The position numbers were made by a program, and so were the translations under genes. Below, piece by piece: positions 20,160 through 31,220 of a stretch of DNA of 64,000 nucleotides. Source of the stretch: an uncultured Bacteroidia bacterium (GTDB lineage Bacteria > Bacteroidota > Bacteroidia > Bacteroidales > Prolixibacteraceae); contig CAIVCR010000049.1 of assembly GCA_903904515.1 (NCBI GenBank), positions 62,001 to 126,000 on the forward strand, read 5' to 3'. Under the pieces are notes generated by a model that was given only the letters and a program-made list of their open reading frames with translations, was not told the origin of the DNA and did no database searches. The first letter of the stretch is position 1; every line of letters starts with the position of its first letter.

Positions 20160-23072
20160 ATGGACCGATTTTTAAATCAGGTAGCTAATCATTTGTTTAA
20201 AATACACAATGACAACCTCAACCAGCTAACTCTCGTTTTTCCCAATAGGAGAGGAGGCCTTTTTTTTACAAATTATCTGAATAGATTGGTTACTAAACCA
20301 ATGATTTCGCCTGAAATTATAACAATAAATGAACTGTTTTCAAAACTTTCACCGCTGCATGTCCCCGATCGTTTAAGTCTTATTTTCCGTCTTTATAAGG
20401 TCTATTGCGAATCAACCCGATCAACCGAACTATTTGATGACTTTTATTTTTGGGGAGATATGCTTATCAGCGATTTTGACCAGGTAGATAAATACCTTGT
20501 CGATGCACATGAGCTATTTACAAATGTCACTGAATTAAAGGAGATTGACGAGCGCTTTGGCAATTTAAACGATGAAGAGAAAGAGCGACTTGGGAGTTTT
20601 TGGAAAACCCTTTCAGACAGGGAAAAAACACCTAATCAACAGGAGTTCTTGAGACTTTGGGAGGATATCTACGGAGTATACAATAAATTTAAGGTTTCGC
20701 TGCACGCTGAAGGGTTAGCCTATGAAGGGATGTTATACCGTGAGGCGGTCGGACCAACCTTTCAAATTAATACCTCATTATTTGATGGAAAGCACTTTGC
20801 CTTTATCGGATTTAATGCATTGAATCGTTGTGAGGAGGAACTTTTTGAATATCTTCAAAAGAGTGGAAAGGCTCATTTTTATTGGGACTATGACCAATAT
20901 TATTTAGATGATCAAACGCAGGAAGCCGGATATTTCTTACGTAAAAATATGATCAGGTTTCCCCATTCTGAATTTCTTCCGGATTGTAACTCCCTCACTG
21001 ATTGTGCGAAAACGATAAAAATCGTAAATGTTGCTTCCCAGGTTGGACAGGCCCAGGTTGCAGCGAATGAGCTTGTTAATCAATCCGGTGAGGGTCTGAA
21101 TTTTGATGAGACTGCAGTTGTTCTTTGTGATGAAGAGTTATTGTTGCCGATGATAAACGCCCTGCCGGAGAATAATAAAAAGGTAAATGTCACGATGGGT
21201 TATCCGTTAAAAATGACTCCCGTCTTCAGTTTGGTTACCCAACTTATTGCATTGCAGAAAAATTTCCGAAGGGAGGGTGATGAGCTTACTTTTTATAACA
21301 AAGACGTGATGCGTTTATTGGCTCATCAGCTAGTGATCGATTTTGAGCCATCTGCCAGTAAAAATCTTACGAACCTGATTTTAGAGAATAATATGATCTA
21401 TTTATCGGGTAAGGATCTGGCCAAAAACAATTTTTTCAAACAACTGTTTTCTGTACCTCAGGATATAATCGGGCTTTCAGATTATTTTCTTGAAATTATC
21501 AGGATGATATTTAAACACTGGCAGCAAAAAGGAGATGATCAAAATGGGATAACAACCCAAACCGGGAAATTGAAGGATCAAAATTCAGCCATTTATTGTG
21601 AATATCTTTATCAATCTTATCTGGCGGTCAATAAACTCAAGGACATTTTAGTCAATGATGGCGCCAGGGTTTTTGGAGCCGAAAATATTGTCTCGAAAGA
21701 GGCATTTTTCAGGTTTCTCAATCAATACCTCAGTGGTCTTACTATACCATTTGATGGTGAACCACTTGAGGGATTGCAGATTATGGGTATTCTTGAAACG
21801 AGAACACTTGATTTCAAAAACCTTATTGTCCTTTCGATGAACGATGGTATCATGCCAAAAATATCTTCCTCTGGATCGTTTATCCCCTATAATTTAAGAA
21901 GGGTCTTTGGCTTACCAACCATTGAGGAGCAAAATGCTATGTATGCCTATTACTTTTATCGGTTGTTGCAACGGGCAGAGAATGTGACCTATGTTTATGA
22001 TTCTGGTGCCAACGGTCTCTTCACCGGAGAAAAAAGTCGTTACCTGTATCAATTGCAGCTGGAATCACCCTTTAAAATCGCTGAAACCAATATGGTGTTC
22101 AACGTGGCACATCTTGCAGTTAAGCCGATCAGTATCGAAAAAGACCACAACGTAATGGTAAGGCTAAATGATTACCTGAACGGAAAAAGGGCATTATCCC
22201 CAAGCGCTATTGATAAATACCTTACCTGTCATTTGCAATTTTATTTCAGATATTCGGCAGGACTTGACGAGCCCGACGAGGTATCCGAAGAAGTAGATGC
22301 GATGATTTTTGGACTTTTGTTTCATGATGCGATGGAAAATATTTATCAACCTTTTATCGGTAAGGTAGTTAAATATGAGGATATTGATTCAATTTTGAAC
22401 AAACATGAATTCCTTACAGAAATTATTAAGGCCTCTTTTTCCAAAGTTTATTTTAAGGGAGATCAACCGACAGCGAAAATTATCCTGACGGGGCGCAACT
22501 GGCTTATCTTTGAAGTGGTGAAAAAATATGTAATTCAATTATTGGTCCTTGACCAGAAACGGACCCCATTTGAAATTGTCGGACTTGAGAAGAAGGTATT
22601 AACAACAATCGCAATCGATAATAAACAGCAAAATGTAAAGATTGGTGGTACCATTGATCGTGTTGATTGCATTGGTGAATCTACGTACATATTTGATTAT
22701 AAGACTGGTAAAGCAGAGCTTAGCTACCCGCTATTGTCATCACTTTTTGACGGGACGAATAAAAACCGGAATAAGGCTGCTTTTCAGACGCTTGTTTATT
22801 CTTATATTTTGCATAAAAACCAACCTGAAATAGAGAAGATATATCCGGGCATTTACTCTTTGCGCGGTATTTTTGATGAGAATTTTGCCCCGGGATTACA
22901 ATCGAAAGAAATCGGCACTAATGCGGTTGAGTTCATCTCAATTTCTGACCAGTTTGAGTTGCTTTTCAGGCAGTTGCTTGAAGAGATATTCAACACCTCG
23001 ATCCCTTTTGAACAGACGACCCTTGAAGAAAATTGTAAATATTGTTCCTACCGCCAAATTTGCAGGAGATGA
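20160..23072 (+). CDS. PD-(D/E)XK nuclease family protein, AddB-like exonuclease with C-terminal Fe-S cysteine motif
   Basis: LVFPNRRGGLFFTNYL N-terminus; SPSAIDKYLTCHLQFYFRY; GGTIDRVD....IFDYKTGKAE; C-terminal CKYCSYRQICRR. Confidence 0.85.
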   Translation: MDRFLNQVANHLFKIHNDNLNQLTLVFPNRRGGLFFTNYLNRLVTKPMISPEIITINELFSKLSPLHVPDRLSLIFRLYKVYCESTRSTELFDDFYFWGDMLISDFDQVDKYLVDAHELFTNVTELKEIDERFGNLNDEEKERLGSFWKTLSDREKTPNQQEFLRLWEDIYGVYNKFKVSLHAEGLAYEGMLYREAVGPTFQINTSLFDGKHFAFIGFNALNRCEEELFEYLQKSGKAHFYWDYDQYYLDDQTQEAGYFLRKNMIRFPHSEFLPDCNSLTDCAKTIKIVNVASQVGQAQVAANELVNQSGEGLNFDETAVVLCDEELLLPMINALPENNKKVNVTMGYPLKMTPVFSLVTQLIALQKNFRREGDELTFYNKDVMRLLAHQLVIDFEPSASKNLTNLILENNMIYLSGKDLAKNNFFKQLFSVPQDIIGLSDYFLEIIRMIFKHWQQKGDDQNGITTQTGKLKDQNSAIYCEYLYQSYLAVNKLKDILVNDGARVFGAENIVSKEAFFRFLNQYLSGLTIPFDGEPLEGLQIMGILETRTLDFKNLIVLSMNDGIMPKISSSGSFIPYNLRRVFGLPTIEEQNAMYAYYFYRLLQRAENVTYVYDSGANGLFTGEKSRYLYQLQLESPFKIAETNMVFNVAHLAVKPISIEKDHNVMVRLNDYLNGKRALSPSAIDKYLTCHLQFYFRYSAGLDEPDEVSEEVDAMIFGLLFHDAMENIYQPFIGKVVKYEDIDSILNKHEFLTEIIKASFSKVYFKGDQPTAKIILTGRNWLIFEVVKKYVIQLLVLDQKRTPFEIVGLEKKVLTTIAIDNKQQNVKIGGTIDRVDCIGESTYIFDYKTGKAELSYPLLSSLFDGTNKNRNKAAFQTLVYSYILHKNQPEIEKIYPGIYSLRGIFDENFAPGLQSKEIGTNAVEFISISDQFELLFRQLLEEIFNTSIPFEQTTLEENCKYCSYRQICRR

Positions 23073-23078
23073 TCGGGA

Positions 23079-23759
23079 CTACTCGTTAGAAAGTAAATCG
23101 GGCCGGATCTTTTTTGTCCGTTCATAGGCCTGATCGTGCTTCCAGTCATCGATCAGCTGATCGTTCCCTGAAAGGAGGATGTCAGGCACGCGCCACCCTT
23201 TATATTCCGCAGGTCGGGTATAGACTGGCGGAGTCAGTAATCCATCCTGAAATGAGTCAGTAAGGGCAGAGGTCTCGTCCGATAAAACTCCGGGGATCAA
23301 TCTTACAATGGCATCGGCCACAATGGCTGCTGCTAATTCTCCTCCTGTTAAGACATAATCGCCAATCGATAATTCCATAGTAATCAGGTTATCACGCACG
23401 CGTTGATCTACTCCTTTATAATGCCCACACAAAAGGATCAGATTTTTTTTAAGTGACAACTGATTCGCGTCACGCTGAACAAACTGTCTGGCATCAGGAG
23501 TTAAAAAAATGACCTCATCATATTCGCGCTCGCTTTTTAATTCACTTATTGCCCTGTCGATAGGTTCAATTAACATAACCATTCCGGCACCCTTACTAAA
23601 GGCATAGTCGTCTACCCGCTTGTGTTTGTCGGTGGACCAATCGCGGATATTATGAATGTAAATCTCCGCCAACCCTTTATCCTTTGCCCTTTTCAGAATC
23701 GAATGGTTAAAGGGGCTCTCCAGCAATTCAGGTACGACAGTCAGAATATCGATTCGCAT
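23079..23759 (-). CDS. trmD: tRNA (guanosine(37)-N1)-methyltransferase
   Basis: [90 protein letters not shown]. Confidence 0.96.
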   Translation of the reverse strand: MRIDILTVVPELLESPFNHSILKRAKDKGLAEIYIHNIRDWSTDKHKRVDDYAFSKGAGMVMLIEPIDRAISELKSEREYDEVIFLTPDARQFVQRDANQLSLKKNLILLCGHYKGVDQRVRDNLITMELSIGDYVLTGGELAAAIVADAIVRLIPGVLSDETSALTDSFQDGLLTPPVYTRPAEYKGWRVPDILLSGNDQLIDDWKHDQAYERTKKIRPDLLSNE

Positions 23760-23833
23760 TTTTTTTTTTTACAAAAGTATCATTCCCTGTCGATCTTCAT
23801 AATTGGAATAGTTGAATAATTTAATTTGAATAA

Positions 23834-24061
23834 GATAATCTTCTGACAGTAAAAGGTGGTTCTGAAGAAAAAGCAGCAGAGGAGGAGAAATACCTGACCA
23901 GAGAGTTTGGATTAAAAAGCTTTATCAGACGCTTTTCTGTTCCCAAAACTGTCGATACCGAACTCATTCGTGCCACCTTTTTGAATGGTATATTAACGAT
24001 TAATATTCCTAAAAAGGAGGAGGTTAAAGAAAAGGAACCTAAAGATATAATAATCAATTAA
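23834..24061 (+). pseudogene. 5'-truncated Hsp20/alpha-crystallin small heat-shock protein remnant
   Basis: Frame reads DNLLTVKGGSEEKAAEEEKYLTREFGLKSFIRRFSVPKTVDTELIRATFLNGILTINIPKKEEVKEKEPKDIIIN*; the C-terminal half of an Hsp20 domain, with an in-frame stop (TAA, 23831) immediately upstream and no start codon. Missed by the ORF track, which only lists an antisense ORF. Confidence 0.82.
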
Positions 24062-24093
24062 ATTTCTATTGTTTTAAATGTCAGTATGTTAAT

Positions 24094-24120
24094 GGGGTTG
24101 CAGTGATCTTCTGCAGCCCC
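24094..24120 (+). terminator. Hairpin after Hsp20 remnant
   Basis: GGGGTTGCAG-TGATCTT-CTGCAGCCCC (one G.U pair); no strong T tract. Confidence 0.4.
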
Positions 24121-24233
24121 ATGCTTATTTAGAGCTAAAATATGTTTTGGAATTAGTTGAGGATTAGCAAGTAAATATCTATTTTCGTGAAAAATAATAT
24201 TGTATACATCCTGGCTTAATCGCCGTAACGAAA

Positions 24234-26471
24234 TTGCAGATGGAATCTAACGAATTGAAAAAAAGCGCAGCATCCGATGAGACAGAGTTGCTAAAAAATG
24301 ATGGAGTGATGTCTGAGGAGTTGACTCTTAAGAGTGCAGACCTTGAAAATGAATTGCCTGTTGAAGAGGTCGAAACTTCTTCGGTTAATTTATCAGAATC
24401 TTTGGCAGATCCTGTCCAAATGGATAATGGTTCCAGTGAAGAAATAGAGGAACCTGAGGCTGCGGTTCAAGTTCCCGAAACCAATCTGATTACGGAGAAA
24501 AAAGCAAAAGTTAAAGATTCCAAAGCTATCGTCATTGAAGATAATGTTGATACAACCGCAACTGATAGTGATGCAAACGAGGTAGTCCTTACATTGGATG
24601 CTATTCCATTACCGGTTTTGGAAGTTGCAGAAACAGCCGAAACTATTTTGATAGACCAGATTGTCCAGGTTGCAACAGGATCGGATGATGATGATGATCT
24701 TTTCAGTGAGGGTGAACCTGATGCCCATACGATTCCAATACATGATTATTCTTCATATAGCAAAGTTCAGTTAGTCAATACGTTAAGAAAATTATTGGCT
24801 GAAGGTACTGCAGAGGAGATCAGACCGCATGCTGAAGCGATTAAAGGATGTTTCTATAAGATTAGAAACAGTGAAATTCAGGAGCAAAAGCAAGCTTTTA
24901 CGGCGGAGGGGAACGATGAGGAATTATTTGAACCACTCGAAGATTCGGATGAAGCTGATTTGAAGGACCTTCTCAGGGAATACAAAAATCTTCGAGCCGA
25001 GTTAAACAAAAAGCAGGAGGCCGTAAAAGAAGAGAATTACCATAAGAAACTTTCTATTATTGAGGAGATTAAATCTTTAATCAATAGTGAGGAGTCGATA
25101 AATATGACTTTTCAGGAGTTCAATAATCTTCAGGACAAGTGGAAAAGTATTGGACAGGTACCTCAAACAAAGGTTAAAGATTTGTGGGAGAATTATCATT
25201 ACAATGTTGAATTATTCTATGATTTTGTAAAAATCAACCGTGAACTGCGTGATCTTGACCTGCGCAGAAATATGGATGAAAAATTTAAGCTGTGTATCAA
25301 AGCTGAGGAACTTGCTGGAGCGGGCGATGCTGAGGCACTCTCAACTTTCAGGGAGCTTCAAAAGCTTCATGAGTCGTGGCGTGAAATTGGTCCTGTGCCC
25401 CGTGAAAGCAAACAAGAGCTTTGGGAGCGCTTTAAATTGGCCACAACCACTATTAATAAGCGTTATCAGCTCTTCTTTGAACAAGAGCGCTCAACTCAGA
25501 AGGAGCAACTTCAAAAGAAGGTTGAGCTTTGTGAATTGGCAGAACAATACTGCGGGTTTACTTCAGATAATCCACGTGAGTGGAATGATATTACTGAAAA
25601 AGTGATCGCTTTACAGGAGGCATGGAAGAATTCGGGTTTTGGTCCACGCAAGGAAAATGCAAAAGTATGGGAGCGTTTCAGGGCTGCAAATGATTTGTTT
25701 TTTCAGAATAAACGTAATTTCTGGAATAAAAGTAAGGATCAGCTCAATAAAAACCTCTCGCTTAAATTGGAAATTTGCGACCAGGCTGAAAAATTAAAGG
25801 AATCGGATGACTGGAAAGCTACTACAGATAAGCTAATTGCACTTCAGAAAAAATGGAAAGAGGTAGGCGCGGTTCCTCGCAAACAATCGGAGTTAATCTG
25901 GAAACGGTTCAGAAGTGCCTGTGATGAGTTTTTTAATCGTAAAACCACCCATTTTTCAGGGGTAACAGGTGATCAGGATGAAAATTACAAGGCGAAGAAA
26001 GCATTAATTGCCGAGATTGAAGGATTTAAACCTACAGGAATTCCGAAAGAGGATATTGAAGTACTCAAGAAATTTCAGGAACGGTGGTCCGACATTGGTT
26101 TTGTCCCATTTCGTAAAAAAGAGGAGTTGCAAGCCCGCTACCATGCTTTAATTGATGGCCATTTTGATCAGCTTAAACTCGATGATCAGGATATGGGGCT
26201 TTATAAATTCAAGAGTAAAATTGAACATTTAGCCTCCCAGCAACGCGGATGGGCGAAGATAAATATGGAACGTGACAGGTGTGCGCAACATCTGAAACAA
26301 CTTGAGAATGATATCAATACATTAGCCAATAATGTTGGATTTTTTGGTACCAGCAAAGGGGCACAGTCTCTCATTCAAGGAGTAAATGTCCAGATGGAAA
26401 AAATTAAGGTTCAGATTGATTATCTCAAAGAAAAACTGAAGATCATCGATTCCCAGGAGGAGGTAAATTAA
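24234..26471 (+). CDS. DUF349 domain-containing protein (multiple tandem DUF349 repeats, acidic N-terminus)
   Basis: Repeated pattern LQ..WK.IG.VPR......W.RF..A.D.FF (e.g. LQKLHESWREIGPVPRESKQELWERFKLA, LIALQKKWKEVGAVPRKQSELIWKRFRSACDEFF). Confidence 0.88.
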   Translation: MQMESNELKKSAASDETELLKNDGVMSEELTLKSADLENELPVEEVETSSVNLSESLADPVQMDNGSSEEIEEPEAAVQVPETNLITEKKAKVKDSKAIVIEDNVDTTATDSDANEVVLTLDAIPLPVLEVAETAETILIDQIVQVATGSDDDDDLFSEGEPDAHTIPIHDYSSYSKVQLVNTLRKLLAEGTAEEIRPHAEAIKGCFYKIRNSEIQEQKQAFTAEGNDEELFEPLEDSDEADLKDLLREYKNLRAELNKKQEAVKEENYHKKLSIIEEIKSLINSEESINMTFQEFNNLQDKWKSIGQVPQTKVKDLWENYHYNVELFYDFVKINRELRDLDLRRNMDEKFKLCIKAEELAGAGDAEALSTFRELQKLHESWREIGPVPRESKQELWERFKLATTTINKRYQLFFEQERSTQKEQLQKKVELCELAEQYCGFTSDNPREWNDITEKVIALQEAWKNSGFGPRKENAKVWERFRAANDLFFQNKRNFWNKSKDQLNKNLSLKLEICDQAEKLKESDDWKATTDKLIALQKKWKEVGAVPRKQSELIWKRFRSACDEFFNRKTTHFSGVTGDQDENYKAKKALIAEIEGFKPTGIPKEDIEVLKKFQERWSDIGFVPFRKKEELQARYHALIDGHFDQLKLDDQDMGLYKFKSKIEHLASQQRGWAKINMERDRCAQHLKQLENDINTLANNVGFFGTSKGAQSLIQGVNVQMEKIKVQIDYLKEKLKIIDSQEEVN

Positions 26472-26498
26472 TGTTTCCCTTGTGGTGAAAAGTGGTCC

Positions 26499-26535
26499 GG
26501 GCCCGACTTGTTTAATTCATGAACACGTTGGGCCC
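26499..26535 (+). terminator. Hairpin between DUF349 gene and pyrG
   Basis: GGGCCCGACTTGTT-TAATTCATG-AACACGTTGGGCCC, 14-bp imperfect stem followed by TGACTTTTC. Confidence 0.5.
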
Positions 26536-26621
26536 TGACTTTTCATAACAGGAATGTAACCTAATATTAATCATTGTATGGCAGGTTTACGATTAAAATT
26601 CGTTACTTTGCAAACTTTTAG

Positions 26622-28250
<1,629 letters not shown>

Positions 28251-28270
28251 AAATACGATCATATCAATTT

Positions 28271-30211
28271 ATGGATAAAAATACGATTACAGGCCTCGCC
28301 CTGATCTTTCTAATTCTGATCACATTCAGTTATTTTAATAAACCGTCGCAAAGCGAAATTGAATCTGCACAGCGGCAAACCGATTCAATTGTTCAGGTCA
28401 ATGAGAATGCCCGTCAGGCTGAATTAAAGGCAAAAGAGGCTGATCTGGCCATCAAGGCGACAACTGCTGCTACTTCTGTCGATAGTACGGGCAAATCTCT
28501 GGTAAACAATGAACTGAAAAACCTTTACGGAGTATTCTCTGAAGCTGTAAAAGGAACTGAACATTTTACTACACTGGAAAATAATCTGATGAAAGTCAGA
28601 GTTTCGAATAAAGGTGGAAAAATATACTCAGTTGAATTAAAGGGCTATAAACGGTTTAATGGTGAGCCACTTGTCCTTTTTGAAGGCGACAAAAACCGTT
28701 TTGGTTTAAATTTCTTTTCGCAAAATAAGAGTATTCAAACAGACCAGTTCTACTTTGTCCCATCTGTCACTGATACCCTTTTAATGGTATCGGGCGGTAC
28801 AGTTTCAAAAGGGAAAGAGGGTCGTGAAAAGTTTAACAAAGAGGGGAAGGCCGGAGCTAAATCACTCACAATGCGTCTTGATGCAGCTAATGGTGTTCTG
28901 GTTGAATACACCTATACGTTAAAGCATAACTCCTTTATGGTTGGGTTTGATATTCATACGGCCGGTCTTAAAAATGTGATGGGAGCCAATTCTAATTACA
29001 TTAATTTTGCCTGGACAATGGAATTGCCCCGGCAGGAGAAAGTTTCAAAATTTGGAGAAGATAATTATGCCACCAGCTATTTCAAATACTTTAAGGACGA
29101 AGTTGATAAGATCGCCCCAACCAAATCTGAAACAAAACCTCTGACAACGAAAGTCGAATGGGTCAGTTTTAAGACGTTGTTCTTCTCTTCGGCATTGATA
29201 GCTACCGACAAAGCCTTCCTTAATGGCCAGGTAAGTACAAAGAAAAGGGATAAAGATCCTGCTTACGTTTCTGACATGAGTGCCGATCTGACCATCCCAC
29301 TGGATAATTCAGGAAGCGAAACTTTTCCAGCCCGGTTTTATTTTGGACCTAATCAATACAATACACTTAAGCAATATGACATCAAGTTGGAAGAGGAGTT
29401 GTCGCTGGGTTGGACTGTAATTGGTTGGGTGAATAAGTACATCATCATTCCTGCATTCGATTTTCTTCGCAGATACATTGGAAATTTTGGGTTAATTATT
29501 TTATTGTTAACTATTTACGTTAAGCTCATTGTTGCTCCTTTTACCTACAAATCGTATATTTCTCAGGCTAAAATGAGGCTGTTAAAGCCTGAAATTGAAG
29601 AGATTCAGAAGAAATTCGGGGAGGATAAAAAGATGGAGTCGCAGCAGGCTGTTATGGCACTCTACAAAAAGGCCGGTGTAAATCCGATGGGAGGTTGTTT
29701 ACCGATGCTCTTTCAGATGCCTATTCTGGTGGCCATGTTTTACTTTTTCCCGATTTCCATCGAACTAAGACAGCAAAGCTTCCTTTGGGCGCATGACCTT
29801 TCTTCTTTTGATTCAATTGCAACCCTTCCCTTTGAAATACCCTGGTATGGAAGTCACGTAAGCTTATTCTGTTTGTTAATGACTGTTACCAATATCCTTT
29901 ATGTGAAGTATAACAACGAAATGAGCTCGGCCGGAACACAGCAGATGCCAGGAATGAAAACGATGATGTATATGATGCCTGTGATGTTCCTCTTTATCTT
30001 CAACAGTTATGCATCCGGCCTAAGCTTGTACTACTTCCTTTCACTGGTCTTTACATTTGTTCAGATGTTTATCTTTAAAAAGCTGGTCAACGAAGATGCC
30101 ATCCATGCTCAGTTGAAGGCCAAACAAAAAATGCCGGTTACGAAATCGAAATTCCAGTCAAGACTTGAGGAGATGTCCAAACAACGCAATGTTCCTCAAA
30201 AGAAAAAATAA
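28271..30211 (+). CDS. yidC: Membrane protein insertase YidC
   Basis: MDKNTITGLALIFLILITF N-terminus, periplasmic domain, NFGLIILLLTIYVKLIVAPFTYKSYISQAKMRLLKPEI, KKAGVNPMGGCLPMLFQMPILVAMFYFFP. Confidence 0.97.
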   Translation: MDKNTITGLALIFLILITFSYFNKPSQSEIESAQRQTDSIVQVNENARQAELKAKEADLAIKATTAATSVDSTGKSLVNNELKNLYGVFSEAVKGTEHFTTLENNLMKVRVSNKGGKIYSVELKGYKRFNGEPLVLFEGDKNRFGLNFFSQNKSIQTDQFYFVPSVTDTLLMVSGGTVSKGKEGREKFNKEGKAGAKSLTMRLDAANGVLVEYTYTLKHNSFMVGFDIHTAGLKNVMGANSNYINFAWTMELPRQEKVSKFGEDNYATSYFKYFKDEVDKIAPTKSETKPLTTKVEWVSFKTLFFSSALIATDKAFLNGQVSTKKRDKDPAYVSDMSADLTIPLDNSGSETFPARFYFGPNQYNTLKQYDIKLEEELSLGWTVIGWVNKYIIIPAFDFLRRYIGNFGLIILLLTIYVKLIVAPFTYKSYISQAKMRLLKPEIEEIQKKFGEDKKMESQQAVMALYKKAGVNPMGGCLPMLFQMPILVAMFYFFPISIELRQQSFLWAHDLSSFDSIATLPFEIPWYGSHVSLFCLLMTVTNILYVKYNNEMSSAGTQQMPGMKTMMYMMPVMFLFIFNSYASGLSLYYFLSLVFTFVQMFIFKKLVNEDAIHAQLKAKQKMPVTKSKFQSRLEEMSKQRNVPQKKK

Positions 30212-30228
30212 GCAAATATTAAATTCAT

Positions 30229-30266
30229 AAAAAAAAGCTGTTCCATTTTTGGAGCAGCTTTTTTTG
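30229..30266 (+). terminator. Rho-independent terminator after yidC
   Basis: AAAAAAAGCTGTTCC-ATTTTT-GGAGCAGCTTTTTTT. Confidence 0.8.
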
Positions 30267-30347
30267 TGAATATAAGAATAAAAAAGTTTGAAGCAGAATT
30301 TTCAGAATTAGAGAATAAACAGAATAAAAAATTCTGATGCTGACAAT

Positions 30348-30530
30348 TTACAATTTAATTCCAAGCTCCTCCATACAAGCATTGCACAGACATTCATCAT
30401 AATGGGAGGCGATATATTCCAGTGTTTCTTCTGAAAGAGGAAGATCAAAACAGGGACAATGGGGGGTTCCGGTACAAACATGCAGATTGCTGCACCGTGC
30501 ACACGCTGTGGGGTCAAATCGTGAATACAT
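30348..30530 (-). CDS. Cysteine-rich CWC-like small protein
   Basis: MYSRFDPTACARCSNLHVCTGTPHCPCFDLPLSEETLEYIASHYDECLCNACMEELGIKL; CxxC...C....CxC and DxCLCxxC pattern. Start placed at 30530. Confidence 0.75.
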   Translation of the reverse strand: MYSRFDPTACARCSNLHVCTGTPHCPCFDLPLSEETLEYIASHYDECLCNACMEELGIKL

Positions 30531-30549
30531 CGCTGAAAAACAGGTTAAA

Positions 30550-31209
30550 TTAAAAAAATACCTCAGTCCGGATATTCTCCGGCTGAATACCGTTTTGCTC
30601 AAGAAGCTCTGTTACTTCATTTACCATGTGTGAGTTTCCGCAGATATAAAAAATTGAATCTTTTCTGATTCCATTATCCCTGAGGTATTGCGTCACCCGT
30701 CCATAAAAATTCTCCCCATGTTCACGGGAGGTGCAAAGATGGTAGTTGTCTTCCAGATAATCTGCAGAATCGTATGCTTCATAACCATGTCTTACGCCAT
30801 GAACGACCTCATAATCAAGATTAGTATTCGATTGGATAATACTGTGAAACGGTGAAATTCCAGTTCCGGTAGCAATAAATGTATAATGTTTGTTTTCAAC
30901 TGGCTGAATATCTCTCAGGACAAAAAAACCAAATGGACCTGTAATTTCAACTTTTGTTCCGATTTTTAGGTATTTTAACTCCCTTGAAACTTCACCATTA
31001 TCAACCTCCTTAATTAACAAGTCAACAGTTAATGAATCCTCGGCACTATAGATTGAATACTCACGTGCCTTATATTTCCCAGGTACATTCAGCACCAGGT
31101 ATTGGCCTGCCTTGAATTCAAAATCACCCTTTTCCAAACTCAGAACGTAAGTTGATTCTGTCAGATTCCTGATTCCAAGGATTTTACTATAGGTTATTTT
31201 TTTTTTCAC
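30550..31209 (-). CDS. Ferredoxin-NADP reductase-like FAD-binding oxidoreductase
   Basis: KAREYSIYSAE (FAD-binding RxYS), GPFGFFVL, FIATGTGISPFHSII (NAD(P)-binding), FYICGNSHMVNEV. Confidence 0.88.
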   Translation of the reverse strand: MKKKITYSKILGIRNLTESTYVLSLEKGDFEFKAGQYLVLNVPGKYKAREYSIYSAEDSLTVDLLIKEVDNGEVSRELKYLKIGTKVEITGPFGFFVLRDIQPVENKHYTFIATGTGISPFHSIIQSNTNLDYEVVHGVRHGYEAYDSADYLEDNYHLCTSREHGENFYGRVTQYLRDNGIRKDSIFYICGNSHMVNEVTELLEQNGIQPENIRTEVFF

Positions 31210-31220
31210 TTTATAACCAC

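Noticed and set aside
23821-24057. 78-aa minus-strand ORF between trmD and the DUF349 gene
   Set aside because: The opposite strand gives a clear Hsp20 C-terminal match, so this ORF is an antisense by-product of the pseudogene.
26575-26610. Promoter upstream of pyrG (TTG ... TACTTTG)
   Set aside because: The -7-like element is present, but the spacing to the nearest TTG (about 26 nt) is too long for the expected Bacteroidota -33/-7 arrangement.
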